64,000 nt of DNA from Pandoraea cepalis (GCF_902459665.1 NZ_CABPSL010000010.1:1-64000); one strand, 5' to 3'; shown: positions 37,113 to 46,243, counted from the stretch's first letter. Notes: generated by a model not told the origin, from the sequence alone. Made by a program: numbers and translations.

Positions 37113-37210
37113 ATGCGAATGGAAAAACTGAAGGATTCTTCATAAACTCGATGCTAACAAATTTGCGTGCGGCCGGGCGCAACACAACAGGTCAATCGAC
37201 GGGAGCAGGG

Positions 37211-37993
37211 ATGAAACGGGACGCCATCGAGAATACGGTGCGCGCGGATGCCGAACGCCATCTGGGACGTGTGGCGCTGGTCACGGGCGCGACCCGGGGT
37301 ATTGGACAGGAAGTCGCGCGCGGGCTGGCCGAGGTGGGCATGACGGTGCTGGTGGGCGCGCGCGAGCCCGCGAAGGGCGACGAGGTGGTCGAGCCGTTGC
37401 GCAAGGCGGGTTTTCAGGCAGAGACGCTCGTGATCGACCTGCTGCAGCCCGAGACGTTGCATGCGGCGGCCTATCGGATTGGCCGCTACTACGGTCGACT
37501 TGACCTGCTGGTAAACAACGCGGGCGTGACCGATCCGCGCGACGACGCGCCTGAGAAAGCCTCCATCGAAGCCGTCGAGCGGGTGTTCGCGACCAATTTC
37601 TTCGGCACCTTGCGCGTTACGCAAGCCATGCTGCCGTGGCTCGCGCGCTCCGCGCGGGCGCATATCGTCAATGTGTCGAGCGGCCTGGGCTCGCTGGCGC
37701 ACAACAACGATCCGGCGTGGGAGCATGCGGCGTTCCGGCAGATCGGGTTCAACGCATCGAAGGCGGCCTTGAACATGCTGACAGTGCAGCTCGCGCAAAC
37801 CTTGCGTGAGACGTCGATTACGGTGAATTCGGTCGATCCGGGCGCGCCCGCCGATCTGACGGTCGACGCGGCCGGCAAGCGTGCGCGGCAGGGGGTGGCC
37901 CAAGGCGCGCGCAGTGTGCTGATGCTGGCGCTCGGCGAGCGCGGGCCGGTGACGGGCGGCTTCTTCGACGGCGCGGGCCGCTTGCCGTGGTGA
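37211..37993 (+). CDS. short-chain dehydrogenase-like protein with Phe in place of the catalytic Tyr
   Basis: A 260-residue Rossmann-fold SDR starting [11 protein letters not shown] after GGAG. The NADP-binding motif TGATRGIG (about 25-32), NNAG (102-105) and the active-site Ser in NVSSG (about 154-158) are present, but the Y-x3-K site reads F-N-A-S-K: Phe180 where Tyr is required, with Lys184 kept. An ordinary SDR with this change would lose most oxidoreductase activity, so this may be a non-classical enzyme, a binding protein, or a degenerating gene. It is divergent from a TetR regulator and followed after five bases by a YkgJ-like gene. Confidence 0.9.
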   Translation: MKRDAIENTVRADAERHLGRVALVTGATRGIGQEVARGLAEVGMTVLVGAREPAKGDEVVEPLRKAGFQAETLVIDLLQPETLHAAAYRIGRYYGRLDLLVNNAGVTDPRDDAPEKASIEAVERVFATNFFGTLRVTQAMLPWLARSARAHIVNVSSGLGSLAHNNDPAWEHAAFRQIGFNASKAALNMLTVQLAQTLRETSITVNSVDPGAPADLTVDAAGKRARQGVAQGARSVLMLALGERGPVTGGFFDGAGRLPW

Positions 37994-37998
37994 GCGTC

Positions 37999-38262
37999 AT
38001 GCAGTGTCGTCCTCACTGCGCGGCCTGCTGCATCGCGCCTTCCATCTCGACGCCGATTCCCGGCATGCCGAACGGCAAGCCGGCGAACACCCGTTGCGTG
38101 CAACTGGACGACGAAGACCGTTGCCGGATTTTCGGCAGCCCGCTGCGTCCGGCGGTCTGTGGATCGTTGCAGCCCTCGGCCGAGATGTGCGGGAACGATC
38201 GTGCGCAGGCCATCGCCTGGCTAACGCAGCTCGAGACGATGACCGCGCCGGCGACGCCGTAA
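37999..38262 (+). CDS. YkgJ-family cysteine-cluster protein
   Basis: An 87-residue protein starting [15 protein letters not shown], with the family's N-terminal cysteine cluster (Cys3, 7, 10, 11) and later [15 protein letters not shown] and MCG. The family is thought to chelate zinc or iron, with no defined biochemical role. The start just after the SDR stop suggests co-transcription; a GTG four codons earlier is an alternative. Confidence 0.88.
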   Translation: MQCRPHCAACCIAPSISTPIPGMPNGKPANTRCVQLDDEDRCRIFGSPLRPAVCGSLQPSAEMCGNDRAQAIAWLTQLETMTAPATP

Positions 38263-38330
38263 TGGCGCGCCGCATGCGAATGCTATAGTCGCGCGTGTCG
38301 GGCGCCGGGCGCCCAGTTGCGGACTTTGTC

Positions 38331-38972
38331 ATGTCGGGTAGTGCTCATCCAGATCAGCGAATTCGTCAGCAGTGCGATGGGCTTGCGTCGCAGGACGCCT
38401 TGCGCCTCCCGAGTCGCCTCACGCGCCGTCGTTGGCTGGCGCTGGCTGGCGCGACGGCGCTCGCCGCAGGGCTGAGCGCCTGCGCGGGGTTGCCTTTCGG
38501 CAACGACTACACCTTCACCGAAAGCCAGTTGCAGCGCGCGCTCGAACGCAAGTTTCCGTTCGACCGTCGCGTGCTGGCGGTGCTCGACGTGAACCTCTCG
38601 CATCCGCGTCTGACCTTGTTGCCGGCGCGCAATCGTCTGGCGGTGTCCGTCGACGCGACGGTGACGCACCCGTTCGGTGGTGCGCCGCTCACCGGCACGC
38701 TCGCCATCGAGAGCGCGCTCGCGTACGACCCGGCGACGATGTCGGTCGTGCTGCGCGATCCGGAGGTGGAGACGTTCACGGTCGACGGTCTGCCCGAGCG
38801 CTGGTCGCGTCAATTGAACGCCGCCGGGGCATTGATCGCGACGCAATGGCTGCAGGGCGCGCCGCTTTACACGTTCAAGCCCGAGCAACTCAACATCGGC
38901 GGCGTGGCGCGACAGCCGGGCGCGATCACCGTGCGCTCACATGGCGTGAACGTCAAACTCGATGCGCGTTGA
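38331..38972 (+). CDS. YceB-like lipoprotein, DUF1439 family
   Basis: A 213-residue predicted lipoprotein. TRRRWLALAGATALAAGLSAC is an N-terminal signal with a lipobox (LSAC), preceded by about 30 extra residues from the chosen ATG; an internal start closer to the signal is possible. The twin-Arg before the hydrophobic stretch is Tat-like. The body (YTFTESQLQRALERKFPF, HPRLTLLPARNRLAVSVD) matches the DUF1439 pattern of inner-leaflet lipid-binding-type domains. Function unknown. Confidence 0.85.
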   Translation: MSGSAHPDQRIRQQCDGLASQDALRLPSRLTRRRWLALAGATALAAGLSACAGLPFGNDYTFTESQLQRALERKFPFDRRVLAVLDVNLSHPRLTLLPARNRLAVSVDATVTHPFGGAPLTGTLAIESALAYDPATMSVVLRDPEVETFTVDGLPERWSRQLNAAGALIATQWLQGAPLYTFKPEQLNIGGVARQPGAITVRSHGVNVKLDAR

Positions 38973-39059
38973 CGCGGTCCGTCCGACGCGGCCTGGCGCA
39001 TCGCTCTCGCTTCCCGTATTCCCCTATTCGCTGTTCGCACCTTCTCAGGAACTCATTGC

Positions 39060-39902
39060 ATGGACTTGTTGCTGGCGTTCAAAGCCCTCATTCTCGGTGT
39101 CGTGGAAGGTCTGACCGAATTTTTGCCGATCTCCTCGACCGGGCACCTGATTCTGGCGGGCAGCCTGCTCGACTTCAACGACGAGAAGGGCAAGGTCTTC
39201 GAAATCGTGATTCAGTTCGGCGCCATTCTCGCGGTGTGCTGGGAGTATCGCGAGAAGATCGCACAGGTCGTGGCCGGCCTCGGCAGCGATGCCAAGGCGC
39301 GCCGCTTCGCGGTGAACGTGATCGTCGCGTGCCTGCCCGCCATCGGGCTCGGCCTGTGGCTCGGCAAGCACATCAAGGCCGCGCTGTTCAACCCCACCGT
39401 GGTCGCCACGGCGTTTATCGTCGGTGGCGTGGTCATCCTGCTGGTGGAGCGGCATAACCGTCGCAACGCCGAAGCGGGCAAGCGCCCGCGCGTGAATTCG
39501 ATGGACGACCTGTCAGTCGTCGACGCCCTGAAAGTCGGCCTCGCGCAATGTCTCGCGCTCGTGCCGGGCACGTCGCGCTCTGGGGCGACGATCATCGGCG
39601 GCATGATGTTTGGGCTTGAGCGCAAGGTGGCGACCGAGTTCTCGTTCTTCCTCGCCATCCCGATCCTGTTCGGCGCGACCGTCTACGAACTCTACAAGGC
39701 GCGCGCGACGCTCTCGGTCGACGACTTCAGCCTGTTCGGCATTGGCTTCATTGCCGCCTTCATCAGCGCCTTCATTTGTGTGCGCTGGCTGCTGCGCTAC
39801 ATCGCGTCGCACGACTTCACGGCGTTCGCGTGGTATCGCATCGTGTTCGGTCTCGTGGTGCTGGCGACGGGCTACAGCGGTTGGGTAGTCTGGGCCGACT
39901 AA
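39060..39902 (+). CDS. uppP: undecaprenyl-diphosphatase UppP/BacA
   Basis: A 280-residue membrane enzyme that removes phosphate from undecaprenyl pyrophosphate so the carrier can be reused for peptidoglycan, O-antigen and glycan donors; over-expression gives bacitracin resistance. [17 protein letters not shown] (about 16-32) and the active-site loop [14 protein letters not shown] are intact, and about eight helices are visible. It fits the glycan genes nearby but is transcribed as its own unit, ending in a strong bidirectional terminator. Confidence 0.97.
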   Translation: MDLLLAFKALILGVVEGLTEFLPISSTGHLILAGSLLDFNDEKGKVFEIVIQFGAILAVCWEYREKIAQVVAGLGSDAKARRFAVNVIVACLPAIGLGLWLGKHIKAALFNPTVVATAFIVGGVVILLVERHNRRNAEAGKRPRVNSMDDLSVVDALKVGLAQCLALVPGTSRSGATIIGGMMFGLERKVATEFSFFLAIPILFGATVYELYKARATLSVDDFSLFGIGFIAAFISAFICVRWLLRYIASHDFTAFAWYRIVFGLVVLATGYSGWVVWAD

Positions 39903-39930
39903 AAAAATGGGGCACCGCGTGGTGCCCCTT
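39901..39930. terminator. bidirectional terminator between uppP and trmB
   Basis: The stem GGGGCACC / GGTGCCCC (39909-39916 and 39921-39928) has a GCGT loop. AAAAAAA before it becomes a T run on the minus strand for trmB; the plus side has only TTGTCG. Confidence 0.82.
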
Positions 39931-39950
39931 GTCGTCTCTGGCGACGCGTC

Positions 39951-40751
39951 TCAGCCGCGTTTGCGGAACACGAGATCCCACACGCCGTGACCGAGGCGCA
40001 GGCCGCGATTCTCGAACTTCGTCACTGGACGATAGTCGGGACGCGGTGCATAGTCGGCCGCCGTGTTTTCAAGCGTGGGTTCGCCGCCGAGCACTTCGAG
40101 CATCTGCTCGGCATATTCCTGCCAGTCCGTTGCGCAGTGCAGGTAGCCGCCTGGCTTCAGGCGCGACGCGAGCAGCGCCACGAACGGCGGCTGCAGCAGG
40201 CGGCGCTTGTGGTGGCGCTTCTTGTGCCACGGATCGGGGAAAAAGACGTGCACGCCGTCCAGCGAGCCTTCGGGCAGCATGTGCTGAACGACTTCCACGG
40301 CATCGTGTGCAATGATGCGTACGTTCGACAAGGGCGTTTCGCCGATGCGCTTGAGCAATGCGCCCACGCCCGGCTCGTGCACCTCAACGCCAAGGAAATC
40401 GTCTTCCGGACGCAGCTTGGCAATGTACGCCGTGCCGTCTCCCATGCCGAAGCCGATCTCGAGAATGCGAGGCGCATCGGCGCGCGCGAAGGCGGCGGGC
40501 CAGTCGAGCGGCTCAGGCGCGTAGGGCAGCAGGAACTGCGGGCCGAGGACGTCGAACGCGCGCTTTTGCGCCTCCGAGCTGCGCCCTGCGCGACGCACGA
40601 AGCTGCGAATGCGGCGCGGCTGCGCCACGTCGTTCGGATCGACGTGCGTGTCGTCGTCGCCCGTGGCGTTGGATTGCGACGCGCCCAAGTCGGCGTCGTC
40701 GTCGTGGGCCGGTGGCGCGTCGTCAGCCGGCGGTTGTCCGTGGTTCGTCAT
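39951..40751 (-). CDS. trmB: tRNA (guanine-N7-)-methyltransferase
   Basis: A 266-residue enzyme making m7G46 in tRNA from SAM. After an acidic low-complexity N-terminus (about 1-45), the SAM motif [27 protein letters not shown] and the family signature [19 protein letters not shown] follow, and [12 protein letters not shown] is near the end. Start [11 protein letters not shown] is chosen because a terminator-like hairpin lies directly upstream and the longer frame beyond it has no protein-like character. Confidence 0.94.
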   Translation of the reverse strand: MTNHGQPPADDAPPAHDDDADLGASQSNATGDDDTHVDPNDVAQPRRIRSFVRRAGRSSEAQKRAFDVLGPQFLLPYAPEPLDWPAAFARADAPRILEIGFGMGDGTAYIAKLRPEDDFLGVEVHEPGVGALLKRIGETPLSNVRIIAHDAVEVVQHMLPEGSLDGVHVFFPDPWHKKRHHKRRLLQPPFVALLASRLKPGGYLHCATDWQEYAEQMLEVLGGEPTLENTAADYAPRPDYRPVTKFENRGLRLGHGVWDLVFRKRG

Positions 40752-40756
40752 GGAAA

Positions 40757-40782
40757 CAAAAAGCCGTCTGGGCGACGGCTTG
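40757..40782 (-). terminator. terminator-like hairpin upstream of trmB
   Basis: AAGCCGTC / GACGGCTT (40761-40768 and 40774-40781), followed on the minus strand by TTTTTGTTT. It may end the DUF3348-DUF802-OmpA-DUF2894 operon before trmB. Confidence 0.65.
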
Positions 40783-41037
40783 TCGAGGAATGCTGCGGCG
40801 GGCGGCACATCCGGCATTGCGGCCTGAGTCGGCACCCAACACGATGATTTTTCGAAAGTTTTTCCCGTGCCATGGCGGCGGGAACGGGCCCGATTATCTC
40901 CCGGAACGTCCTTCACTGGCAAGTTGACGTCGTGCACAAGCCAGGCAAGCGACCCGCAATGAGCGTAGACGCATGGCACGAGGGCCCGGAATCTGTGCCT
41001 GCGAGGGCAACCGACGCCGGCTATGTCCGCGCAGGCG

Positions 41038-41955
41038 TTAGCGCGTCTTCGTGCGCGACGGCTTGGCCGCCACGCGAGCCGCCGGCTTGTTGCCAAGCAC
41101 GCCGGTGGTCTCCATGTCTTCGAGCCAGGAGAGCGCGTCGGCGTGGCGCAGGAAGTGCCGCAGATAGTCGGGCGAGATGTCGTGCATCAGCGACAGTGCG
41201 CGGTGCACCAGATGACTGGAGTTGAGCGGTCCGGCGTTCTCCGGTACCTGGGCAAGCGACTGACGCAGATTGCCGTCGGTGCTCACTTTTGACCACGTCT
41301 CGCGGAAATACTCGAGGACGTCGAGGTCGTCGAAGGCATCGTCGGTGGCGATGACCGTCGGTGTAAGCGCCACGGGGGCGGGCGGCGCGACGGGGCGTTT
41401 CGGCAGTGCCGTGGTTCCGCTGACCGGCTGAACGGTATCGGTGGTGCTGGTGCTGGAGCCATCGCGCAGCGTCCGGCCTGGCGGCGTTGCGGCTTTAACG
41501 GCGTGAGACGTCGTCGGCGGCGCGGACCGTTCACGGGGAGGGGCCACGCGTTGCGCAATGCTCGCCGTCAATTCCGCAAGCGGTGAGGCTAGACGTTGTG
41601 TCGTCGGTGCTGCAGCATCGGCGGATGCGGGCGATGCGGGCGATGCGGGCGATGCGGGTGATGCGGGTGATGCGGGTGATGCGTCAGATGCGTCAGATGC
41701 GGCAGATTCGGCGCCGGCCGCGCCAAGCGACTGCGTAAACGTGTCGACGAGTGCCCTCAAACGTTCGTCGAGCACGCGTCGCACGTCGCCACGAAAGGCA
41801 CGGCTGCGCAGCGCCAACGCTTCGATGCGATGAAAGCGCACCGGGTCGCGTTTGTCGGCCCCGTGCGCCCGCCATGCGGCGAGTTGCTCGGACAACGTGT
41901 CCGTTGCCTCGTGCGCCTGCGCGGCGCCAGCCTCGGCGGGCATCGCGTCACGCAT
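41038..41955 (-). CDS. DUF2894-like protein, last gene of the motor-like cluster
   Basis: About 305 residues. The N-terminal part ([44 protein letters not shown]) is helical; it is followed by a low-complexity Ala/Ser/Pro tract coded by a 9-bp repeat (41624-41704), a Pro/Thr-rich linker, and a compact C-terminal domain ([51 protein letters not shown]). I recall DUF2894 proteins as neighbours of DUF802 and DUF3348 in Burkholderiales; function is unknown. No signal peptide or membrane helix, so it is probably a cytoplasmic partner of the inner-membrane complex. It overlaps the OmpA-family gene by eight bases; an alternative ATG is 12 bases further in. Confidence 0.78.
   Translation of the reverse strand: MRDAMPAEAGAAQAHEATDTLSEQLAAWRAHGADKRDPVRFHRIEALALRSRAFRGDVRRVLDERLRALVDTFTQSLGAAGAESAASDASDASPASPASPASPASPASPASADAAAPTTQRLASPLAELTASIAQRVAPPRERSAPPTTSHAVKAATPPGRTLRDGSSTSTTDTVQPVSGTTALPKRPVAPPAPVALTPTVIATDDAFDDLDVLEYFRETWSKVSTDGNLRQSLAQVPENAGPLNSSHLVHRALSLMHDISPDYLRHFLRHADALSWLEDMETTGVLGNKPAARVAAKPSRTKTR
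41624..41704. repeat. 9-bp minisatellite, nine units
   Basis: Nine consecutive 9-bp units in blocks: three GATGCGGGC, three GATGCGGGT, two GATGCGTCA and one GATGCGGCA. The unit length keeps the reading frame and codes an Ala-Ser-Pro-type tract in the DUF2894-like protein. Copy number is likely to vary between strains. Confidence 0.95.
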
Positions 41956-42616
41956 GGGGCTTGCCCGCGTTGCTGGCGCTGCTGCGTGGCATCGGCGCGA
42001 TTTCCACGCGGCGGTTCTTCGCGCGACCGGCCTCGTCGCGGTTCGACGTAACGGGCTGTTCCGAACCAAACGCCGCGGAGAAGACCGACGACGGCGGCAC
42101 GCCCGCGGCGATCAATTCGCGCGTCACGGTGAGCGCACGCTGGGCCGACAACTCCCAGTTATCGGCAAATCGCCGGTTCGTTTCGCGCACCTGTTGATCG
42201 TCGGTGAAGCCGCTGACCATGAGAATCTCATCGCTCGCCCGGAGATAGGCGGCCAGCGGGGTGGCCAGGCTACGCAGCACTTCACGCCCCTGCGGTTGCA
42301 ACTGGTCCGAGTTCAGCGCGAAAAGCACATTGCCGCTGATGCCGATACGACCGTTCACCAGTGTGACGCGCCCGCCTGCGAGGGGGCCGGCCAGCGCTTT
42401 CTCGAGCGTTTCGCGGCGTTGCGTTTCGGCCCGGCGCTCCTTCACTTCACGATCGAGCTTGGCGGAGAGTTCGATCTGCACGCCGATCACACCGAGCATG
42501 ATGAGCACGAACGCGCCGAGCATCACCGACATCAGGTCGCCGAAGACGGCCCATGTCGGCGCTGCCGCACCGACCTCGGCGCTGTCCCCGATGTCCGCGT
42601 CGAAATCGTCTCTCAT
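41948..42616 (-). CDS. MotB-like OmpA-family protein with channel aspartate
   Basis: A 222-residue inner-membrane protein with the MotB/ZorB layout: a short cytoplasmic N-terminus, one helix with Asp27 (TWAVFGDLMSVMLGAFVLIML), a short coiled region (about 50-75), then a periplasmic OmpA-like peptidoglycan-binding domain (VLFALNSDQLQPQG, SGFTDDQQV, NWELSAQRALTV, KNRRVEI). The Asp within an F-x-D-L-M-S/T context is the position of the proton-carrying Asp of MotB. It overlaps the MotA/TolQ-like gene by four bases (ATGA) and therefore pairs with it. Substrate ion and output are unknown. Confidence 0.88.
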   Translation of the reverse strand: MRDDFDADIGDSAEVGAAAPTWAVFGDLMSVMLGAFVLIMLGVIGVQIELSAKLDREVKERRAETQRRETLEKALAGPLAGGRVTLVNGRIGISGNVLFALNSDQLQPQGREVLRSLATPLAAYLRASDEILMVSGFTDDQQVRETNRRFADNWELSAQRALTVTRELIAAGVPPSSVFSAAFGSEQPVTSNRDEAGRAKNRRVEIAPMPRSSASNAGKPHA

Positions 42617-45468
42617 GCTGCCGCGCTACCCGGTTGTGAGCGCGTTTGCGCCAGTTCCTGAAGGTTTTCGAGGATCTGCTTTTGCGACATCACGCTCAGC
42701 TCCACGACTTCGCGTGCCTGCGCAACGTAGTAGCCGAGTTGTTCGTCGCTGCGCGCCATCGACTTGTCGAGCGCGGCTTCGATGCGTTGCAGGTGGTCGA
42801 GCAGTTGCGCGTTCGATTCGCCGAACGATTGCACGGCGGCGCCGAAAGCGTCGCCCAGGCTCGCGATTTCCACCGCGCTGCCGGTGACCTGCGCCGACGC
42901 GGCGGTGAGCTTCTCCGTTTGCGCGGCGATGGCGTCGCCCAGATGCGTGCCGGCACGTTCGAGCAGTTGTGCGGACGTCGTCACCAGGTCGTCGACCGCG
43001 GCGCGTTGCTCGTTGCCCGCGTGCTTGACGGTGTCGAGCAGCGTGCCCAGCGTGTCGAGCAGACGCGAGCGCTCTTCGAGCATGGCATTGTCGCGCACCA
43101 TGCTGTCCGAGAGTTTCTGGCGCAGCTCGCCAATGATCTCGGCGGCGGCCTTCGGCGCCTCGGACGCGGTCTGCACCAGACGCGAAATTTCGGCGAGCGT
43201 GTCGCTGGCGTGGGCGCGCGTCTGTTCGGACATCTCCAGCGCGGTGCGCGCGAGCGTGTCGCAGATGGCCTGTTGCTGGCTGGCGCTGTGCTCACCGACC
43301 TGCTGCCATTCCGAGCGCAGCGTGGCGAGCGTGCCTTCGAGCGTTTGCGTCCACGCCGACAGGCGTTGCGTTTCGCGCTCGGCCGTGGCGTCGTGATGGG
43401 CCGCGTTGGCTTCCTGAAGCGCTTGCAGCAATGACGCGCTGTGGTCCGTGAAGACGCTGGTCGTCGCGGCCACGAGTTGCTGATTGCCGTCGGCCAGCCG
43501 TTCGCTCGTGCGCGCGTGCTCCGCGATCGCGTCGCGCCACGTTTGCGCGACGTGGGCCGATGTCGAATCCATCTGCGCCGAGACGCTTTGCAGCAATTGC
43601 GACGCGCGTGCCTCGAAGGTGTCCGCAAAGCGGGCAAGCGCGCTCGCCAGATCGCGGGCGAGTGCGTCGTTGGCGGACTGTTGCGCGGTGAGGGCTTGCT
43701 TCCACTCGCCGGACACGACGCTGGCCGTCTCCGACACGCTGTGCATCGCGCCTTCCGTGCGCAGGCTCACGCCATCGATCAGGTGCGCCGAGCGTTGCTC
43801 GAAGGTGTCGGTGAAGCGCGCGAGTGCGGCGCCGAGTTCGGTATTCAGGGCGGCGTTGGCTTGCTGTTGCAGCGCGATCGATTGATCCCACGCCTGGGCG
43901 ACGCGTTCGTGCGCGCCGCTGACGTTTCCGCTGGCGGCGTCGAGCTTGGCGGCCACGTCGCTGAGCAAGGCCGTGGAGCGAGCTTCGAACGTTTGGGCGA
44001 AGCTTTCCAGCGCGGTGCCGAGGTCTTGCGTCAGGGCGTTGTGCGAACGCTGCTGCTGGGCGAGGGCTTGCTCCCATGCCTGGGCGACGGTCGTCTGCGC
44101 CGTGGCGATGCTGCCGGTCGCATTGTCGAGACGCGAGGCGACATTGGCCAGCAGGTCGGTGGAGCGGGTCTCGAAGGTCTGGGCGAATTGCGCAAGCGTG
44201 GCGCCGAGATCCCTGGCGAGCGCATCGTTGGTGCGCTGCTGCGCGGCGAGCGACGTCTCCCAGGTTTGCGCAACACCCGCATGCGCGGCGCTGACGTGTC
44301 CGGTCACGGTTTCGAGCCGGGCGGCGACGTCGTCGACCAGTCGGGATGAGCGCGTCTCGAAGGTTTGCGTGAATTCGCCCAGCGCGGCGCGCAGATCGGT
44401 GGCAAGCGATTCATTGGTGCGCAACTGAGCGTCGAGCGAATCCGTCCAGACATTTGCCACGCGGGCGGTGGTGGCCTCGAAGCGATCCGACAGGCCGTCC
44501 ATTCGATCCTGCATGGCGGTGGACACGGTCTGGTGCCACGAGGCCGACTCGCGCGCGAGGCTGGCCATCGTTGCCTCGACCTCGGGGCGGATGGCGGCAC
44601 TGGCCGCGTTGGCCGTCGTTGCCACGCTGTCCTTCAGATACTGCTGCATTGCGTTGGTGAGTTGCGCGTACGAGGCGTCGGTCTTGGCGTGCAGGGCGTC
44701 TTGATTCGCGACGAGCCGTTCGCCAAGCGACTGACTCTGGCGCTCCATGGCGGCCATCATGTCTTGCAGACGGTCGACGAGGGCGGGCATGACCGTCGCC
44801 TGCTGTTGAAGCAATTGCAGCGTGGTGTCGCGCTGATGTTGTCGCGAGAAGCCGCGCAGCGTTGTGACGATGCGCGCGTCGAGCGATTGCACGACCTGGG
44901 CGCGTTGCTTGCGGGCGAGCGCGGCGAGCAGGCCGAGCATCGCGGACGTGGCGACCCCGGCCACCGACGTGCCGAACGCAAAGCCGAGGCCTCGGACGGG
45001 CGAAGCGAGCGAGGCGCGGATGGCTTCGAGATCAGTGGCGCCTTCGAGCGCGAGACCGGTGCCGCGCAAGGTGGCGGCCATGCCGAGGAAGGTGCCGAGC
45101 ATACCGAGCAGCACGAGCAAGCCGACCAGATAGGGCGTGAGGGCGGGGCCGGGCAGGCCGACGCGTTCCCCTTCGACGCGCAGACGCACGGCGGTGCGCA
45201 GGCCGGCCGGCAGCGTGTCGAGCCACGACGGCAGCGACGCGGGGGGTGAATTCAGGCCGGAGACGGCGTTGGCGAGAGCATCCGTCGCTTGATGGAAGCG
45301 TTTGAGTTCGAGGGCGCCGAAGAGATAGACGGCGGCGATGAGCAGGGCGACGGCCAGCGCGAGCGGGTTGGTGCCTGCATAGCCGATGGCGATCCAGCCG
45401 ACGACGGCCAGGCCTGCGACAAAGGCGACGAGATCAACGAGGTAACGGGTCATGTTGTCCGGGTTCAC
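42613..45468 (-). CDS. DUF802-like MotA/TolQ-type protein with a giant repetitive tail
   Basis: A 951-residue protein (from the GTG; ATG five codons later is an alternative). Residues 1-190 hold four predicted helices (about 11-30, 36-53, 112-134, 159-184). The third carries LLGMLGTFLGMAATLRGTG and the fourth GLGFAFGTSVAGVATSAMLGLL, the pore-lining signatures of the MotA/TolQ/ExbB family. From 190 onward it is a helical cytoplasmic tail of about 760 residues with five 62-residue repeats (341-643), then more coiled coil and the ending SQKQILENLQELAQ. ZorA of the Zorya defence system has the same plan of a MotA-like head and long tail. It lies between DUF3348 and the MotB-like gene with overlaps on both sides. 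Function has not been established for this family as far as I know. Confidence 0.88.
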   Translation of the reverse strand: MNPDNMTRYLVDLVAFVAGLAVVGWIAIGYAGTNPLALAVALLIAAVYLFGALELKRFHQATDALANAVSGLNSPPASLPSWLDTLPAGLRTAVRLRVEGERVGLPGPALTPYLVGLLVLLGMLGTFLGMAATLRGTGLALEGATDLEAIRASLASPVRGLGFAFGTSVAGVATSAMLGLLAALARKQRAQVVQSLDARIVTTLRGFSRQHQRDTTLQLLQQQATVMPALVDRLQDMMAAMERQSQSLGERLVANQDALHAKTDASYAQLTNAMQQYLKDSVATTANAASAAIRPEVEATMASLARESASWHQTVSTAMQDRMDGLSDRFEATTARVANVWTDSLDAQLRTNESLATDLRAALGEFTQTFETRSSRLVDDVAARLETVTGHVSAAHAGVAQTWETSLAAQQRTNDALARDLGATLAQFAQTFETRSTDLLANVASRLDNATGSIATAQTTVAQAWEQALAQQQRSHNALTQDLGTALESFAQTFEARSTALLSDVAAKLDAASGNVSGAHERVAQAWDQSIALQQQANAALNTELGAALARFTDTFEQRSAHLIDGVSLRTEGAMHSVSETASVVSGEWKQALTAQQSANDALARDLASALARFADTFEARASQLLQSVSAQMDSTSAHVAQTWRDAIAEHARTSERLADGNQQLVAATTSVFTDHSASLLQALQEANAAHHDATAERETQRLSAWTQTLEGTLATLRSEWQQVGEHSASQQQAICDTLARTALEMSEQTRAHASDTLAEISRLVQTASEAPKAAAEIIGELRQKLSDSMVRDNAMLEERSRLLDTLGTLLDTVKHAGNEQRAAVDDLVTTSAQLLERAGTHLGDAIAAQTEKLTAASAQVTGSAVEIASLGDAFGAAVQSFGESNAQLLDHLQRIEAALDKSMARSDEQLGYYVAQAREVVELSVMSQKQILENLQELAQTRSQPGSAAA
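43519..44448. repeat. five tandem 186-bp (62-residue) coding repeats
   Basis: In the DUF802-like protein Trp recurs at residues 341, 403, 465, 527 and 589 and the T-F-E triplet at 369, 431, 493, 555 and 617, an exact 62-residue period. Each unit follows W-x-x-x-L-x-x-Q-Q-x-x-N-x-A-L-x-x-D-L, then L-x-x-F-x-x-T-F-E-x-R-S, then a V-x-x-x-L helix. A shorter sixth unit begins at Trp644. Confidence 0.92.
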
Positions 45469-46243
45469 TAACGTTTTCGCCGGGGGGCGCCGAGGCGAGG
45501 GCGGCGATCAGCCCTTCGATCGGTTCGAGGCGTATATCCAGTTCTGCGAGCAGGATGCTCTGCATGTCCCGGTGAAAGGTGTCGAGCCATGTGCCGGCGG
45601 GCGCGAGTGGCGGCGCGCCGGGCACGCGCGGGGCGGCCATGGCGGCTTGTTCCGTATCGCGCAGTCGCACGAAGTGCCCTTCGAGCAGATTCGGTACACC
45701 GGCGAGAAGTGTGCGCTCACGGGCGGCCATCACACGTTCCATGACGGCGTCGACGCTGGCGAGTCGGGCGGCGTGCGGCGCACGCCGTGCCAACTGGCCG
45801 CGCAGGCGGGTGCGCAGGGCGCTGATCGCCGTATCCATCGTCTGTTGCGAGGTCGCGTAGCGCTGACGATAGGCGGGAAATTCCGCGAAGGACGCGGCTC
45901 GCTGACGCTCGGCGGCGCTGAGGGTGCGGATCTGCCCGCCGGGCGCGGCGGCCAGGCCGCAATCGCGGGCGATGGCGGCGGCGAGGTCTGCACGCACGCG
46001 TGCGAGTTCGCTGGCCGGATCGTGCGCAGCCGCGTGCGCAGCCGCGTGCGCGCCGGGCGTTGCGGCCGGCGGGGCGGATTTGAGGGCCGACGACAGGGCG
46101 ATGGCGTCGGTCCAGCCCAGCCACTGGCTCATGCGGTCCGAGAGCGACGGCGCGGCCTCAGGTGGCGCGAACGTGCTCAGACGGGCCAGCGAGCGTATGA
46201 GTGTCGGGGCGCTGATAACGGGACGCCGGGGCACTTGCACCAT
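45434..46243 (-). CDS. DUF3348-like protein, first gene of the motor-like cluster
   Basis: A 269-residue soluble protein starting MVQVPRRPVISAPTLIRSLARLS. A region near residue 65 has repeated A-A-A-H elements. The helical body (SELARVRADLAAAIARDCG, AAERQRAASFAEFPAYRQRYATSQQTMDTAISALRTRLRG) and C-terminal TWLDTFHRDMQSILLAELDIRLEPIEGLIAAL resemble DUF3348 as I remember it. It overlaps the DUF802-like start by 35 bases. It has no export signal and is likely a cytoplasmic factor of the same complex. Function unknown. Confidence 0.8.
   Translation of the reverse strand: MVQVPRRPVISAPTLIRSLARLSTFAPPEAAPSLSDRMSQWLGWTDAIALSSALKSAPPAATPGAHAAAHAAAHDPASELARVRADLAAAIARDCGLAAAPGGQIRTLSAAERQRAASFAEFPAYRQRYATSQQTMDTAISALRTRLRGQLARRAPHAARLASVDAVMERVMAARERTLLAGVPNLLEGHFVRLRDTEQAAMAAPRVPGAPPLAPAGTWLDTFHRDMQSILLAELDIRLEPIEGLIAALASAPPGENVSEPGQHDPLPR

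Noticed and set aside
40752-41096. N-terminal extension of TrmB
   Set aside because: The extension crosses a terminator-like hairpin and has no protein-like composition; family members begin near the chosen start.
41624-41704. CRISPR-like array
   Set aside because: The units are contiguous 9-mers without spacers inside a coding frame, so this is a minisatellite.
41038-46243. Calling the motor-like cluster a Zorya system outright
   Set aside because: No ZorC, ZorD or ZorE-like nuclease or helicase gene is present; only the MotA/MotB architecture is shared.
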